Positions 36,938 to 45,416 are shown, counted from the first letter of the stretch. The stretch: 50,162 bases of DNA from Catellatospora bangladeshensis (GCF_016862575.1 NZ_BONF01000062.1:1-50162); one strand, 5' to 3'. Translations and numbers: made by a program. The notes: generated by a model not told the origin, from the letters alone.

Positions 36938-37591
36938 ATGACCACCCTGCACGCTGAACTCGTACTCGTGCGTCACGGTGAGGCCGTCTGCAACGTCACC
37001 GGGGTCGCCGGCGGCGAGCGCGGCTGCACCGGGCTGACCGAACTCGGCCGCTGGCAGGCGGCCCAGGTCGCGGCCCGGCTCGCCCGCGAGCACGCGGACC
37101 GCCCGTTCGACGTGCTGTACACCAGCCCGCGCCGCCGGGCGGCGGAGACGGCCGCGGCCATCGCGGACCGGCTCGGCCTGCCCGTGCTCGCCGAACCCGG
37201 CCTGCGCAACCCCGACCACGGGTCGGCGGACGGGCTGCCCTGGGCGCAGGCGCGGGCGGGGCTGACCGGGTCGGCCCGCCACCACCCGGACCGGGTGCCC
37301 GCGCCCGGCGCCGAGACGTGGAACGGCTACCTCACCCGCTCGGCCACCGCGCTGCGCACGATCATCGAGCGCCATCCCGGCCGCCGGATCCTGGTCGCCG
37401 GTCACCGCGAGACCGTCGAGACGGCGCAGCTGGCCATGGTGTGCCACCCGGACTGCGCGGGCAGGGGCCCGGTCGGGGTGGTCGCCGACCACACGGGCGT
37501 GACCCGCTGGCGCCACGAGACCGACCGGCACGGCTACGGCACCTGGCTGCTCGCGGTGCACAACGACATCGGCCACCTGGCCCCCGACTGA
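36938..37591 (+). CDS. Histidine phosphatase (phosphoglycerate mutase family)
   Basis: A 217-residue branch-1 histidine phosphatase: nucleophile His in ELVLVRHGEAVCN, then SPRRRAAETAAAIADRLGL and the second catalytic His in ILVAGHRETVETA. It dephosphorylates an unknown metabolite or protein; cofactor-dependent mutase activity is not indicated. GAAGGAAG lies before the ATG. A type B element follows 30 nt after the stop. Confidence 0.92.
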   Translation: MTTLHAELVLVRHGEAVCNVTGVAGGERGCTGLTELGRWQAAQVAARLAREHADRPFDVLYTSPRRRAAETAAAIADRLGLPVLAEPGLRNPDHGSADGLPWAQARAGLTGSARHHPDRVPAPGAETWNGYLTRSATALRTIIERHPGRRILVAGHRETVETAQLAMVCHPDCAGRGPVGVVADHTGVTRWRHETDRHGYGTWLLAVHNDIGHLAPD

Positions 37592-37621
37592 GCGGCCACG
37601 CCGTGGCGGCCCTGGAAGGAA

Positions 37622-37682
37622 GATCGCGGTCTCGTGTCGGAAACCGAGGCCACGCCACAGGTTCTGACACGAACTCGCGATC
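37622..37682. repeat. Type B 61-bp palindromic element, copy B4
   Basis: GATCGCGGTCTCGTGTCGGAA at the left and TTCTGACACGAACTCGCGATC at the right; 17 of 21 arm positions pair. It lies between convergent genes (stops at 37591 and 37725). Confidence 0.88.
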
Positions 37683-37724
37683 ATGCCGCGATCGCACGCG
37701 GCGGTGGTGAGGCGGAGGCCTCGA

Positions 37725-38690
37725 TCACGCCGGGAGTGCGGCGAGCCGGTGGGCGGCCACGGCCTGCGCGGTCTCCTCGGTGACCAGGTCGGCGTTGATC
37801 TGGGCGGCCGCGGCGGCGCCCGCGGCCGCGGCGGAGCCGACCTGGGCCACGAGGTCAGCCGCGTTGCCGGCGACCCACACCCCGGGCACGTCGGTGCGGC
37901 CGGACGGGTCGGCCGGCAGGTGCTCGCCGACGCCCGCCGGGTGCGGCACGGGCCGCAGGCCGAGCCCGTCAAGGAAGCCCAACCGCGCGACCATGCGCGT
38001 CGCCACCGCGACCACCTCACGCGCGACCAGCGTGCCGTCGGCGAGCCGCACCCCGGCCAGCCGGTCGCCGCCGACCTCGACCGCCGCGACCTCACCGGAC
38101 ACGACGGGGATGCCGCGTGCGGCGAGCTGCTCGGCCTGCTCCTCGGTCGGCGGCACCAGGTGCGCGAAGTACGTCACGTCCGCGCTCCACTGCCGGAACA
38201 GCAGCGCCTGGTGCACCGACATGGGCCCGCTGCCCAGCACGCCGACGGCCCGGTCGCGCACCTCCCAGCCGTGGCAGTACGGGCAGTGCACCACGTCCCG
38301 CCCCCAGCGCTCGCGCAGCCCCGGCAGCTCGGGCAGCTCGTCGACCAGGCCGGTCGCGACGAGCAGCCGCCGCGCCCGGACGGCCCGGCCGCCGGCGAGG
38401 ATGACGGTGAACCGGTCGCCGTCGCGGCGCACGTCCTCCACGGTGCCGGACATGACCTGGCCGCCGTAGCCGCGCACCTCGGCCCGGCCGCGGGCCAGCA
38501 GTTCCGCCGGGGGCATGCCGTCGCGGGCCAGCAGCCCGTGCACGCCGTCGGCGGGGGCGTTGCGGGGCGCGCCCGCGTCGATCACCACCACCGACCGGCG
38601 GGCCCGGGCGAGCATCAGCGCCCCGCTCAGCCCGGCCGCCCCGCCGCCGACGACCACCACGTCGTACTCGTCTCTCCACTGCTCGGTCAT
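37725..38690 (-). CDS. Thioredoxin reductase-like FAD/NAD(P)-dependent oxidoreductase
   Basis: A 321-residue flavoprotein: FAD motif YDVVVVGGGAAGLSGALMLARARRSVVVIDAG, redox-active-looking CPYCHGWEVRDR, NAD(P) motif AVGVLGSGPMSVHQALL and the C-terminal GVWVAGNAADLVAQVGSAAAAGAAAAAQIN. The CPYC position and length match the small thioredoxin-reductase-like family that includes dithiol oxidases such as GliT/HlmI relatives, but a gliotoxin-type substrate is not implied. GGAGGTG lies before the ATG. It is divergent from an XRE-cupin regulator. Confidence 0.91.
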   Translation of the reverse strand: MTEQWRDEYDVVVVGGGAAGLSGALMLARARRSVVVIDAGAPRNAPADGVHGLLARDGMPPAELLARGRAEVRGYGGQVMSGTVEDVRRDGDRFTVILAGGRAVRARRLLVATGLVDELPELPGLRERWGRDVVHCPYCHGWEVRDRAVGVLGSGPMSVHQALLFRQWSADVTYFAHLVPPTEEQAEQLAARGIPVVSGEVAAVEVGGDRLAGVRLADGTLVAREVVAVATRMVARLGFLDGLGLRPVPHPAGVGEHLPADPSGRTDVPGVWVAGNAADLVAQVGSAAAAGAAAAAQINADLVTEETAQAVAAHRLAALPA

Positions 38691-38705
38691 CGTGACCACC
38701 TCCAC

Positions 38706-38760
38706 GGCAACCATGCGAGCTGCCGTACGAAAGTGGCAAAGTTTGTTGCCGTCCTGGCAA
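38706..38760. promoter_or_regulatory. Array of TGGCAA half-sites between divergent genes
   Basis: GGCAA at 38706-38710, TGGCAA at 38734-38739, inverted TTGCC at 38746-38750 and TGGCAA at 38755-38760. The two TGGCAA copies are 21 bp apart (two helical turns) and TGGCAA/TTGCC form an inverted pair. The site lies 10 nt upstream of the XRE start and 44 nt from the oxidoreductase start. Confidence 0.6.
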
Positions 38761-38769
38761 GCTAGATGC

Positions 38770-39360
38770 ATGGCGGATGAAGACGAGCAGACCCTGGACG
38801 GTGTCGGCGCCCGGCTGCGCGCGCTGCGCCAGCAGCGGGAGACCACGCTGGCCGAGCTGTCGGCCGAGACCGGCATCTCGGTGAGCACGCTGTCCCGGCT
38901 GGAGTCCGGCAGCCGCCGGCCCACGCTGGAGCTGCTGCTGCCGCTGGCCCGCGCGCACGGCGTCACGCTGGACGAGCTGGTCGACGCCCCGCCGACCGGT
39001 GATCCGCGGGTGCACCTACGGGCGGTCTCGCATCACGGCATGACCATGCTGCCGCTGACCCGGCGCGCGGGCGGCATCCAGGCATACAAGATTATTATTC
39101 CGGCCGGCAAGGGCAGGCGGGAGCCGGAGCCCAAGACGCACGAGGGTTACGAGTGGCTGTACGTGCTCAACGGCCGGCTGCGGGTGGTGCTCGGCGAGCA
39201 CGACCTGGTGCTCGCGCCGGGCGAGGCGGCGGAGTTCGACACCCGGGTGCCGCACTGGTTCGGCGGCGCCGACGGCGAGCCCGTCGAGTTCCTCAGCCTG
39301 TTCGGCCGCCAGGGCGAGCGCGCCCACCTGCGCGCCCGCCCCAGCAGCCCCCGTTCGTAG
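38770..39360 (+). CDS. XRE-family regulator with cupin domain
   Basis: A 196-residue protein: HTH VGARLRALRQQRETTLAELSAETGISVSTLSRLESGSRRPTLELLLPLARAHGVTLDELV followed by a cupin_2 domain (ETHEGYEWLYVLNGRLRVVLGEHDLVLAPGEAAEFDTRVPHWFG-like, with His/Glu metal or ligand positions). Such XRE-cupin proteins respond to small molecules and often control an adjacent oxidoreductase. It is divergent from the flavoprotein, with TGGCAA sites between. It converges on the DUF1906 gene with a 2-nt gap. Confidence 0.93.
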   Translation: MADEDEQTLDGVGARLRALRQQRETTLAELSAETGISVSTLSRLESGSRRPTLELLLPLARAHGVTLDELVDAPPTGDPRVHLRAVSHHGMTMLPLTRRAGGIQAYKIIIPAGKGRREPEPKTHEGYEWLYVLNGRLRVVLGEHDLVLAPGEAAEFDTRVPHWFGGADGEPVEFLSLFGRQGERAHLRARPSSPRS

Positions 39361-39362
39361 GG

Positions 39363-41033
39363 TCAGACGCGGGTGAACCGGACCGCGTCGGCGATGACGT
39401 ACCCGGTGCCGCTGGTCCACCGGCTCACGCCGACCTTGTCGCCGTCCCCGGCGGCCAGCGTGAACACGCCCAGTGACACCCACTGCCCACCGGTGAGCCG
39501 CTGGTTCACCTGCACCGACTGGTTGCCGCTGCTGGTGGCCACGATGAACGGCGTCATGTTGTTGTAGCCGGGGTCGGCCGGATACCAGACGGCGACCTCG
39601 TAGGTGTCCGTCGCCGGGATGTTCGCCTTGAACCAGGCCACGTCGCTGGACGAGACCGGGCTGGCGAAGCGGTAGTCGGCCCCGAACCGCTGCGCGGAGA
39701 ACGCCGAGCTGCCCCAGTTGGCGCTGGCGGTGAACCGGCCGCCGGTGGCGTTGTCGACGGTGACCGTCCACTCCTGCGACGGCGGCGTCTGGTCGGTGGA
39801 CACGTCGAGGTAGTTGCGGTCGATGTGCATCGTCACCCCGCCCCAGGTCTCGTTCACGTCCCCGGCGTACTGGTGCAGCCGCTGGTGGTTCGCCCAGTAC
39901 GCGTCGTCGCAGTAGGTGCCCGCGTCGGTGTCGGCCACGCCGTTCCACCACGCGATCCAGAGCTGGTCGATCCTGGTGTACGCGGGATTGTCGTGCTCGG
40001 CGCACACGTCGCGGATGCCGGACGAGCCGCTGGAGTACATGCCGGACAGGTAGCCCCGGGCGTGCAGCTGCTCGGTCCAGCCGGACAGGAACGACAGCAC
40101 CGCGGCCCGGCACGACGCCGTGGTCGGGTAGTGCTCGATGTCGTTGTAGATGGTGCTGCCCGCGCCGATGCCCAGCGCCTGCGCGGCGCTGACCGCGCTG
40201 TTCGCGGCGGTGACCCCCTGCGAGCGGGCGGTCGTGGTGTTGCTCGACATCTTCGGCGTACGCGTCCCGCACGGCGCCTGGTAGCCCAGCTCGATCGGGA
40301 TGAGCCGCCAGCCGTTGTTGGTCTGGTTGGTCACCCAGGTCGCGGTCAGGTTCGGCTGGGCGCAGGAGCGGCTGGTCCCGCTGATGTAGATGCCCACGGC
40401 GCGGTACGGCGAGCTGTTGCGCCACGCGTTCATCGCGGACTGGGCCGGGGCGGTGCAGGTGTCGAAGCCCTTGCCGGTGTACGTGCCGGGCTGCGGCCCG
40501 GCCGCGGCGAGCGGGGCGGCCGCCGTCGTGGCGGCGCGGGGCGCGGCGGCGGGCACGGCCGCGCGGGTGAGGGACGCCGAGCCGAGCACGGTGCGCACGG
40601 CGGCCTCGGTGTCGGGGGTCTGCACGGCGGTGACCAGCACGCCCGCGCCGCGTACCGCGACGGTCACGGTGTCCGCGCCGGCCGGCACGGCCGCGACGGC
40701 GCCGGTGGCGGGGGTGGCCGCGGCGGCGCGCTCGGCGTTGGCCGCGCTGAACGGTTCGATGACGAGCCCGGCGGTGCGGCCGCGCAGGCCGGCCGGGCAG
40801 GAGGACTGGTCGCCGATGCGGCCGAGGTAGACGGCGGGCCGGTCGAACCGCACGCACGCGGCCGGGTCGGCGTCGAGGTCGACGACCGTCCAGGCGGCGG
40901 GCACGGCGACCCGGTAGCCGCGGTAGGTGACGGTGCGCGTGGCGTCGGCGGTGGCCGCGGCGGCGGGCGCGGCGGCGATCGCGAGGGTCGCCGCGGCGGT
41001 GAGTCCCGCCATCCGCGCAAGGATCCTGCTCAT
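39363..41033 (-). CDS. Secreted DUF1906 glycoside-hydrolase-like protein with golvesin-like C-terminus
   Basis: A 556-residue protein. Residues 1-27 are a Sec signal peptide (MSRILARMAGLTAAATLAIAAAPAAA). Residues about 30-140 are an N-terminal conserved region of unknown function, then an Ala/Pro linker. Residues about 185-400 are DUF1906 (Rv2525c-like TIM barrel): GKGFDTCTAPAQSAMNAW, AVGIYISGTSRSC, IYNDIEHYP, LSGMYSSGSSG, LWIAWWNG, HQRLHQYAGDVNETWGGVTMHIDRNYLDV. The C-terminal 130 residues resemble the golvesin/xanthan-lyase-like carbohydrate-associated domain (FTASANWGSSAFSAQRFGADYRFA). It probably acts on cell-wall sugar polymers. AAGGAG lies 7 nt before the ATG. Confidence 0.92.
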   Translation of the reverse strand: MSRILARMAGLTAAATLAIAAAPAAAATADATRTVTYRGYRVAVPAAWTVVDLDADPAACVRFDRPAVYLGRIGDQSSCPAGLRGRTAGLVIEPFSAANAERAAAATPATGAVAAVPAGADTVTVAVRGAGVLVTAVQTPDTEAAVRTVLGSASLTRAAVPAAAPRAATTAAAPLAAAGPQPGTYTGKGFDTCTAPAQSAMNAWRNSSPYRAVGIYISGTSRSCAQPNLTATWVTNQTNNGWRLIPIELGYQAPCGTRTPKMSSNTTTARSQGVTAANSAVSAAQALGIGAGSTIYNDIEHYPTTASCRAAVLSFLSGWTEQLHARGYLSGMYSSGSSGIRDVCAEHDNPAYTRIDQLWIAWWNGVADTDAGTYCDDAYWANHQRLHQYAGDVNETWGGVTMHIDRNYLDVSTDQTPPSQEWTVTVDNATGGRFTASANWGSSAFSAQRFGADYRFASPVSSSDVAWFKANIPATDTYEVAVWYPADPGYNNMTPFIVATSSGNQSVQVNQRLTGGQWVSLGVFTLAAGDGDKVGVSRWTSGTGYVIADAVRFTRV

Positions 41034-41347
41034 CCGGACTCCTTGAAGGTTTTCTTGCTCCGATGGGAGAAAGTTGGAAGGTTTTTACCACACATCGACA
41101 CCGGTGGGTAGAGATCCGCGTCGTTCCGGCGCGAGGACCTGCTCGCGGAGAAGAGAGATCGCCATCTCGTGTCGAGAAGTGCGGCCAGAGCGCAGGTTTC
41201 GACACGAGACGGCGATCTTCGCGCGATGGTCGTGGGTGCGCTTTGCCCTGTCCGTCAGGATCGGATGAGTGATCCAGTCACCATCGTGGATGGCGGATAC
41301 GCTCGCGGTACACCGCCCGGCAGGGCGGTGACGGGGAGGGAGCCGCC
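41034..41347. other. 314-bp intergenic region between DUF1906 and the ABC exporter
   Basis: No gene. It contains a direct repeat GAAGGTTTT (41045-41053 and 41077-41085, 32 bp apart, about three helical turns) in the promoter of the secreted protein, and type B element B5. The ABC transporter's ribosome binding site GGGAGGGAG is at its right end. No c-di-AMP riboswitch-like structure was recognised. Confidence 0.55.
41157..41217. repeat. Type B 61-bp palindromic element, copy B5
   Basis: From GATCGCCATCTCGTGTCGAGA to TTTCGACACGAGACGGCGATC (61 bp). It lies between divergent genes, the only copy not at the end of a gene. Confidence 0.88.
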
Positions 41348-43252
41348 GTGTCCGCGCCGTCCGAAGCCGCCGAGCCCGGCCCCGCCGCCTCGGTCCTGCC
41401 CGAGCTGCGGGTGATGTGGTGGGAGGAGGGCGTCCGTGCCCGCGCCGAGGCGGGACTGCGGGCGGTGGCGCAGGCGCTGCCCCGGCTGGTGCGCACCGCG
41501 TTCCGCATCGCGTGGCAGGCCGACCGCGCCCGCACCGCGATCGTGCTGACCTGCACCCTGGTGGCCGGTGCGATGTCCACCGCGGGCCTGTTGGCCACGC
41601 AGCAGGTGCTGGTGGGCCTGTTCAGCGCCGGGCCGACCCCGGACCGGGTGTCCGCGGCGCTGCCCGCGCTGGCGCTGCTCGCGGGCGCGGCGGCGGTCCG
41701 CGCGGGCATGGGCATCGCCACCGGGTACGCCCTCAACGGCCTGACTCCCCGGGTTGACCGCACGGTGCAGCGGCGGCTGTACGAGGCGACCACGGCGGTG
41801 CGGCTGGACGCGTTCGACGAGGACGCGTTCGCCGACGACATGGAGCGCGCCGGGCGCGGCATGGACTCGGTGATCGGGCTGGTCAACGCGACGATGGCGC
41901 TGGCCGCCGGGGCGATCGGGGTGCTCTCTGTCGCGGTGGCGCTGGTGGTGGTGCACCCGCTGCTGCTCGGCGCGATGCTGCTGGCCACCCTGCCCAACGC
42001 GTGGTCCGCGCTGCGCGCCGGGCACCTGGAGTATCAGACGTACGTGGCGGGCTCGGTGCGCCGCCGCCGGCTGTGGATCCTGAACCGGCTGATGGCCGAC
42101 CGGCTGACCGCCGCCGAGCTGCGCGCGTACGGGCTGCGCGGCTTCCTGCTGGGCCAGTTCGACACGGTGATGGAGACCGAGACCCGCATCCAGCTCGACC
42201 TGGCCCGCCGGGTCACCACCACCAACGCGCTCGGCGCGGTGACCGGCGGCCTTGCGTCCGGCGCGGTGTACGTGCTGCTGGGCTGGCTGCTGCTGAGCGG
42301 CTCCATCCCGCTGGCGGCGGCGGCCACGGCGGTGATCGCGCTGCAGGCGGCGCGGCACTCGCTGAACACCGTGACGTACCAGGTGGACACGCTCTACACC
42401 GAGGGGCGGCACTTCGACGACTACACCGGGTTCATGGAGCGGGCGCGGGGGCACCTGCCGGCGGGCGACGGGCAGGGCGAGGCCGGGCCGCTGCGGGAGC
42501 TGCGCGTGGAGGCGGTGCGGCTCAGCTATCCCGACCGCGACCGGCCCGCGCTGGACGAGGTGAGCCTGACCGTGCGGGCCGGGCAGACGGTCGCGTTCGT
42601 GGGGGAGAACGGGTCGGGCAAGACCACCCTGGCCGCGGTGCTCGCGGCCCTGCGTACCCCCTCGTCGGGTGGGGTGAGCTGGAACGGGACGCCGCTGCCG
42701 GAGCTGGACGCGGGGCGGCTGCGGGCCCGGATCGCGGTGGTGTCGCAGGACTACTGGAAGTGGCCGTTCAGCGCGGGGGTGAACATCCGGCTCGGCGACC
42801 CGGACAGCCCGGCCGATCAGGAGCGGGTCGAGGCCGCCGCGCGGCGCGCGGTGGCCCACGACATGATCATGCAGCTGCCGTTCGGGTACGACACACTGCT
42901 GGACCGGACCTTCGCCGACGGGCAGGACCTGTCCGGCGGGCAGTGGCAGCGGATCAGCGCGGCGCGCGGCTTCCTGCGCGACGCCGACCTGCTCATCATG
43001 GACGAGCCGTCCTCCGCGCTGGACCCGCGCGCCGAGGACGCCCTGTTCCAGGCGATCCGCGACCGGCAGGGCACGCTGACCACCATCCTGATCACGCACC
43101 GGCTTGCCAACGTGCGCCACGCCGACATGATCTACGTCCTGCACGAGGGGCGGCTGGTCCAGTCGGGGCGGCACGCCGAGCTGATGGCGGCGGGCGGCCG
43201 GTACGCCGAGCTGTTCACGCTCCAGGCGCAGGGCTACCTCGACCCGGCCTGA
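41348..43252 (+). CDS. ABC transporter, fused permease and ATPase (exporter half-transporter)
   Basis: A 634-residue protein with an N-terminal transmembrane part (TAIVLTCTLVAGAMSTAGLLATQQVLVGLF, ALALLAGAAAVRAGMGIATGYAL, LAAGAIGVLSVAVALVVVHPLLLGAMLLATL) and a C-terminal ATPase: Walker A FVGENGSGKTTLAAVL, Q-loop VVSQDYWKWPF, signature LSGGQWQR, Walker B LLIMDEPSSALD and H-loop ITHRLA. As a half-transporter it would dimerise and export a peptide, lipid or drug. The GTG start has GGGAGGGAG upstream. Confidence 0.94.
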   Translation: MSAPSEAAEPGPAASVLPELRVMWWEEGVRARAEAGLRAVAQALPRLVRTAFRIAWQADRARTAIVLTCTLVAGAMSTAGLLATQQVLVGLFSAGPTPDRVSAALPALALLAGAAAVRAGMGIATGYALNGLTPRVDRTVQRRLYEATTAVRLDAFDEDAFADDMERAGRGMDSVIGLVNATMALAAGAIGVLSVAVALVVVHPLLLGAMLLATLPNAWSALRAGHLEYQTYVAGSVRRRRLWILNRLMADRLTAAELRAYGLRGFLLGQFDTVMETETRIQLDLARRVTTTNALGAVTGGLASGAVYVLLGWLLLSGSIPLAAAATAVIALQAARHSLNTVTYQVDTLYTEGRHFDDYTGFMERARGHLPAGDGQGEAGPLRELRVEAVRLSYPDRDRPALDEVSLTVRAGQTVAFVGENGSGKTTLAAVLAALRTPSSGGVSWNGTPLPELDAGRLRARIAVVSQDYWKWPFSAGVNIRLGDPDSPADQERVEAAARRAVAHDMIMQLPFGYDTLLDRTFADGQDLSGGQWQRISAARGFLRDADLLIMDEPSSALDPRAEDALFQAIRDRQGTLTTILITHRLANVRHADMIYVLHEGRLVQSGRHAELMAAGGRYAELFTLQAQGYLDPA

Positions 43253-43260
43253 ACCGCCCA

Positions 43261-43266
43261 TATCAT
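43261..43266 (+). promoter_or_regulatory. -10-like TATCAT 6 nt before a GTG start
   Basis: TATCAT, then GGCAAG, then GTG at 43273. There is no Shine-Dalgarno; a leaderless transcript is predicted. The -35 would overlap the end of the ABC gene. Confidence 0.45.
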
Positions 43267-43272
43267 GGCAAG

Positions 43273-44340
43273 GTGGGCGAGGTGCCGGAGGAGACCGTGC
43301 GTGAGCTGTACACGGCCCTGCCCGAGGAGTTCGTCGCGGCGCGCGACGCGGCGGCGGCCGCCGCCAAGGCCGCCGGGCACGGCCCGCAGGCCACCGCGAT
43401 CAAGCGGCTGCGCCGCCCGACCGTCGCCGCCTGGCTGGTGAACCTGCTCGCCCACCGCGCGCCCGAGCGGATCACCGAGCTGGCCGAACTCGGCACCGAG
43501 CTGCGCGAGGCCCAGCGGCGGCTGCGCGGCGACGAGCTGCGGGCGCTGACCGTACGCCGCCGCGAGCTGCTGTCCCGCCTCGCCGACGAGGCCGAGCAGC
43601 TCGCGGTCAAGGCCCAGCCCTCGCTGACCCCCGCCCGCCTGCCCCGCACCGAGGTCGAGGAGACCCTCGCCGCCGCGCTCGCCGACGACGACGTAGCCGC
43701 GCAGGTCCGCGCGGGCACGGTGATCAAGGCGGTGTCCTACACCGGCTTCGGCACCGTCCTGCCGACCGGCGACGAGCCCGGCGAAGCCGACGAGCCTGAC
43801 GAGGCCGAGACGGCGGCTGAGTCCGCCGGCGAAGGCAGGGATCACGCGGCCCGCAATCGTGCTGACAAGGCGGTGCCCGGCAGGCGTGCTGCGCGGTCCG
43901 TGGCCGGTGTCCGGCCCTCGCCCGGCACCGCGGTGACGTCGGCAGCCGGAGCGCGGCGTGCGCCGACCCCGCCTGCGGAGCGGCGGCTGCGGGCGGTCCC
44001 CGCGCCCGAACCGGCCCCGGCTGACGAGACGGACACGGAGGTCCGGGCAGCCGCGCCGCCCCGGGTGCCCGCCGGGCTGCGGCGCGCGCTCGACGCGGCG
44101 CAGTCGGCCGAGGAGCAGGCGCGTACCGAACTGGACGCGGCGCGCGAGGCGGAGCAGGCGTCCGGCGCCGAGGTGGTAGAGGTGCGCGCGGCGCTGGCCG
44201 CGCTGGAGGAGCGGCGCGACCGGGCGCAGCAGGAGGCCAACCGGCGGCGGGCCGCACGCCACGCCGCCGAGCGCGCGCTGGCGACGGCGGTGCGGCGCAC
44301 GGCGAAGGCGCAGGCGGCGATCGACGCGCACGGCGGCTGA
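43273..44340 (+). CDS. Actinobacterial hypothetical protein with long coiled coil
   Basis: A 355-residue protein. The N-terminal region VRELYTALPEEFVAARDAAAAAAKAAGHGPQATAIKRLRRPTVAAWLVNLLAHRAPE is familiar to me as a conserved actinobacterial signature of unknown function. A low-complexity Pro/Ala/Glu/Arg linker (about 170-270) follows, then a coiled coil with a heptad pattern (LDAAQSAEEQARTELDAAREAEQASGAEVVEVRAALAALEERRDRAQQEANRRRAARHAAERAL). No signal peptide. The frame runs on upstream through the ABC gene, so the start at GTG 43273 rests on the family N-terminus and the -10-like box. Confidence 0.82.
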   Translation: MGEVPEETVRELYTALPEEFVAARDAAAAAAKAAGHGPQATAIKRLRRPTVAAWLVNLLAHRAPERITELAELGTELREAQRRLRGDELRALTVRRRELLSRLADEAEQLAVKAQPSLTPARLPRTEVEETLAAALADDDVAAQVRAGTVIKAVSYTGFGTVLPTGDEPGEADEPDEAETAAESAGEGRDHAARNRADKAVPGRRAARSVAGVRPSPGTAVTSAAGARRAPTPPAERRLRAVPAPEPAPADETDTEVRAAAPPRVPAGLRRALDAAQSAEEQARTELDAAREAEQASGAEVVEVRAALAALEERRDRAQQEANRRRAARHAAERALATAVRRTAKAQAAIDAHGG

Positions 44341-44382
44341 ACGGCCGGTACGAAATCACGAATGACTACAGGAGGGACGGAA

Positions 44383-44763
44383 ATGCTGGGCAGGACGCGG
44401 GCTTTCTCAGGCTTCTCGGTCGACGACACCGAGGCGGCGAGGCGGTTCTACGGCGAGACGCTGGGGCTGGAGGTGACCGATCTCGGCGGCGGCATGCTGC
44501 GGCTGGAGCTGGCCGGCGGCGGCCAGGTGCTCATCTATCCCAAGCCCGATCACCAGCCCGCCACGTACACCATCCTGAACTTCCCGGTCGTGGACCTGGC
44601 GGCGGCGATGGCGGAGCTGCACGGGCGCGGGGTCGAGTTCGAGCGCTACGACGTGCCGGGCCTGCGGACCGATGCGGACGGGATCGCCGAGGGCGAGGGC
44701 CCGCGGATCGCGTGGTTCAAGGATCCCGCGGGCAACATCCTGTCCATGCTGGAGGAGGACTGA
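44383..44763 (+). CDS. VOC (glyoxalase/bleomycin-resistance) family protein
   Basis: A 126-residue single-domain VOC protein: RTRAFSGFSVDDTEAARRFYGETLGLEVTDLGGGMLRLEL and TYTILNFPVVDLAAAMAELHGRGVEFERYDVPG, ending in PRIAWFKDPAGNILSMLEED. The ATG at 44383 is preferred over 44362 because GGAGGG lies 6 nt before it. Catalytic activity is unknown; many members bind small hydrophobic ligands or antibiotics. Confidence 0.92.
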   Translation: MLGRTRAFSGFSVDDTEAARRFYGETLGLEVTDLGGGMLRLELAGGGQVLIYPKPDHQPATYTILNFPVVDLAAAMAELHGRGVEFERYDVPGLRTDADGIAEGEGPRIAWFKDPAGNILSMLEED

Positions 44764-44790
44764 GCCGGTCGCGTACGATGTGGACCGTAC

Positions 44791-44806
44791 TCGAACATGT
44801 GTTCTA
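44791..44806. promoter_or_regulatory. LexA-type SOS box
   Basis: TCGAACATGTGTTCTA matches the actinobacterial LexA site TCGAAC-N4-GTTCGA at 11 of 12 defined positions (T for G in the right half). It lies 228 nt before the truncated globin gene and 28 nt after the VOC stop. It does not lie next to a known SOS gene. Confidence 0.5.
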
Positions 44807-44837
44807 AACCACAATCCGTATATTAACCGACTACTGG

Positions 44838-44891
44838 TTGACACCTTAGAGACGTATCTATATATGCTGCTGGTGCGCGGATAACCAGCAG
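44838..44891 (+). promoter_or_regulatory. Promoter of the two-globin operon with +1 hairpin
   Basis: TTGACA (44838-44843), 17-bp spacer, TATATG (44861-44866). An inverted repeat CTGCTGGT (44867-44874) and ACCAGCAG (44884-44891) begins immediately after, covering the expected start site. The stretch 44785-44890 is strikingly AT-rich for this genome. The transcript would have a leader of about 145 nt. Confidence 0.6.
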
Positions 44892-45018
44892 TTTGTTTGG
44901 CGGCCTTCGGGAAAACCGCTGGTTGTGCCGGTGTGATTCGTCGCGTCCGTTCCGGGTGCGGGCCCGGGCCGGACACGGTCGGCTCCGCGCTGCTCACCAC
45001 TGCGAGACGGAGGCGAAC

Positions 45019-45414
45019 GTGTCAGACAGTCCAGGAGCGACCACCACGGCCACCAGCGCGTACGAGCTCATCGGCGGAGCCCCGTCGGTGCGCGAGGCGG
45101 TGGACCGGCTCTACACCTACCTGCTCGCCGACGAGCAGCTCAGGGAATACTTCGACGGCGTCGACCTGCCCAGGCTCAAGGGCCACATGGCGATGCTGCT
45201 CAGCCACGTGCTCGGCGGCCCGGCCACCTACCCGGTGGAGCACCTCGGGTCGGCGCACGCGGGGCTGGGCGTCAGCCCGGCGCACTACGAACGGGTGGTG
45301 CAGTACGCCGCCGGAGTCCTGTTCGAGCTGCACGTCCCGATGGACATCATCCTCCAGGTCGGACAGGTGCTGGCCAGCGTCCAGCCCCTGATCGTCAGGC
45401 CGGCGGCGGCCTGA
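45019..45414 (+). CDS. Truncated haemoglobin, group I (trHbN-like)
   Basis: A 131-residue 2-on-2 globin: YELIGGAPSVREAVDRLYTYLLADEQLREYFDGVDLPRLKGHMAMLLSHVLGGPATYPVEHLGSAHAGLGVSPAHYERVVQYA. The proximal haem His is in AHAGLGVS. Group I globins scavenge nitric oxide or handle O2. The GTG start has GGAGG 5 nt upstream. Its stop is 2 nt before the flavohaemoprotein start. NO detoxification is the likely joint role by inference. Confidence 0.92.
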   Translation: MSDSPGATTTATSAYELIGGAPSVREAVDRLYTYLLADEQLREYFDGVDLPRLKGHMAMLLSHVLGGPATYPVEHLGSAHAGLGVSPAHYERVVQYAAGVLFELHVPMDIILQVGQVLASVQPLIVRPAAA

Positions 45415-45416
45415 GG

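Noticed and set aside
41255-43261. A 668-codon frame antisense to the ABC transporter
   Set aside because: No domain and Gln/Arg/Gly/His-rich; the opposite strand has perfect ABC motifs.
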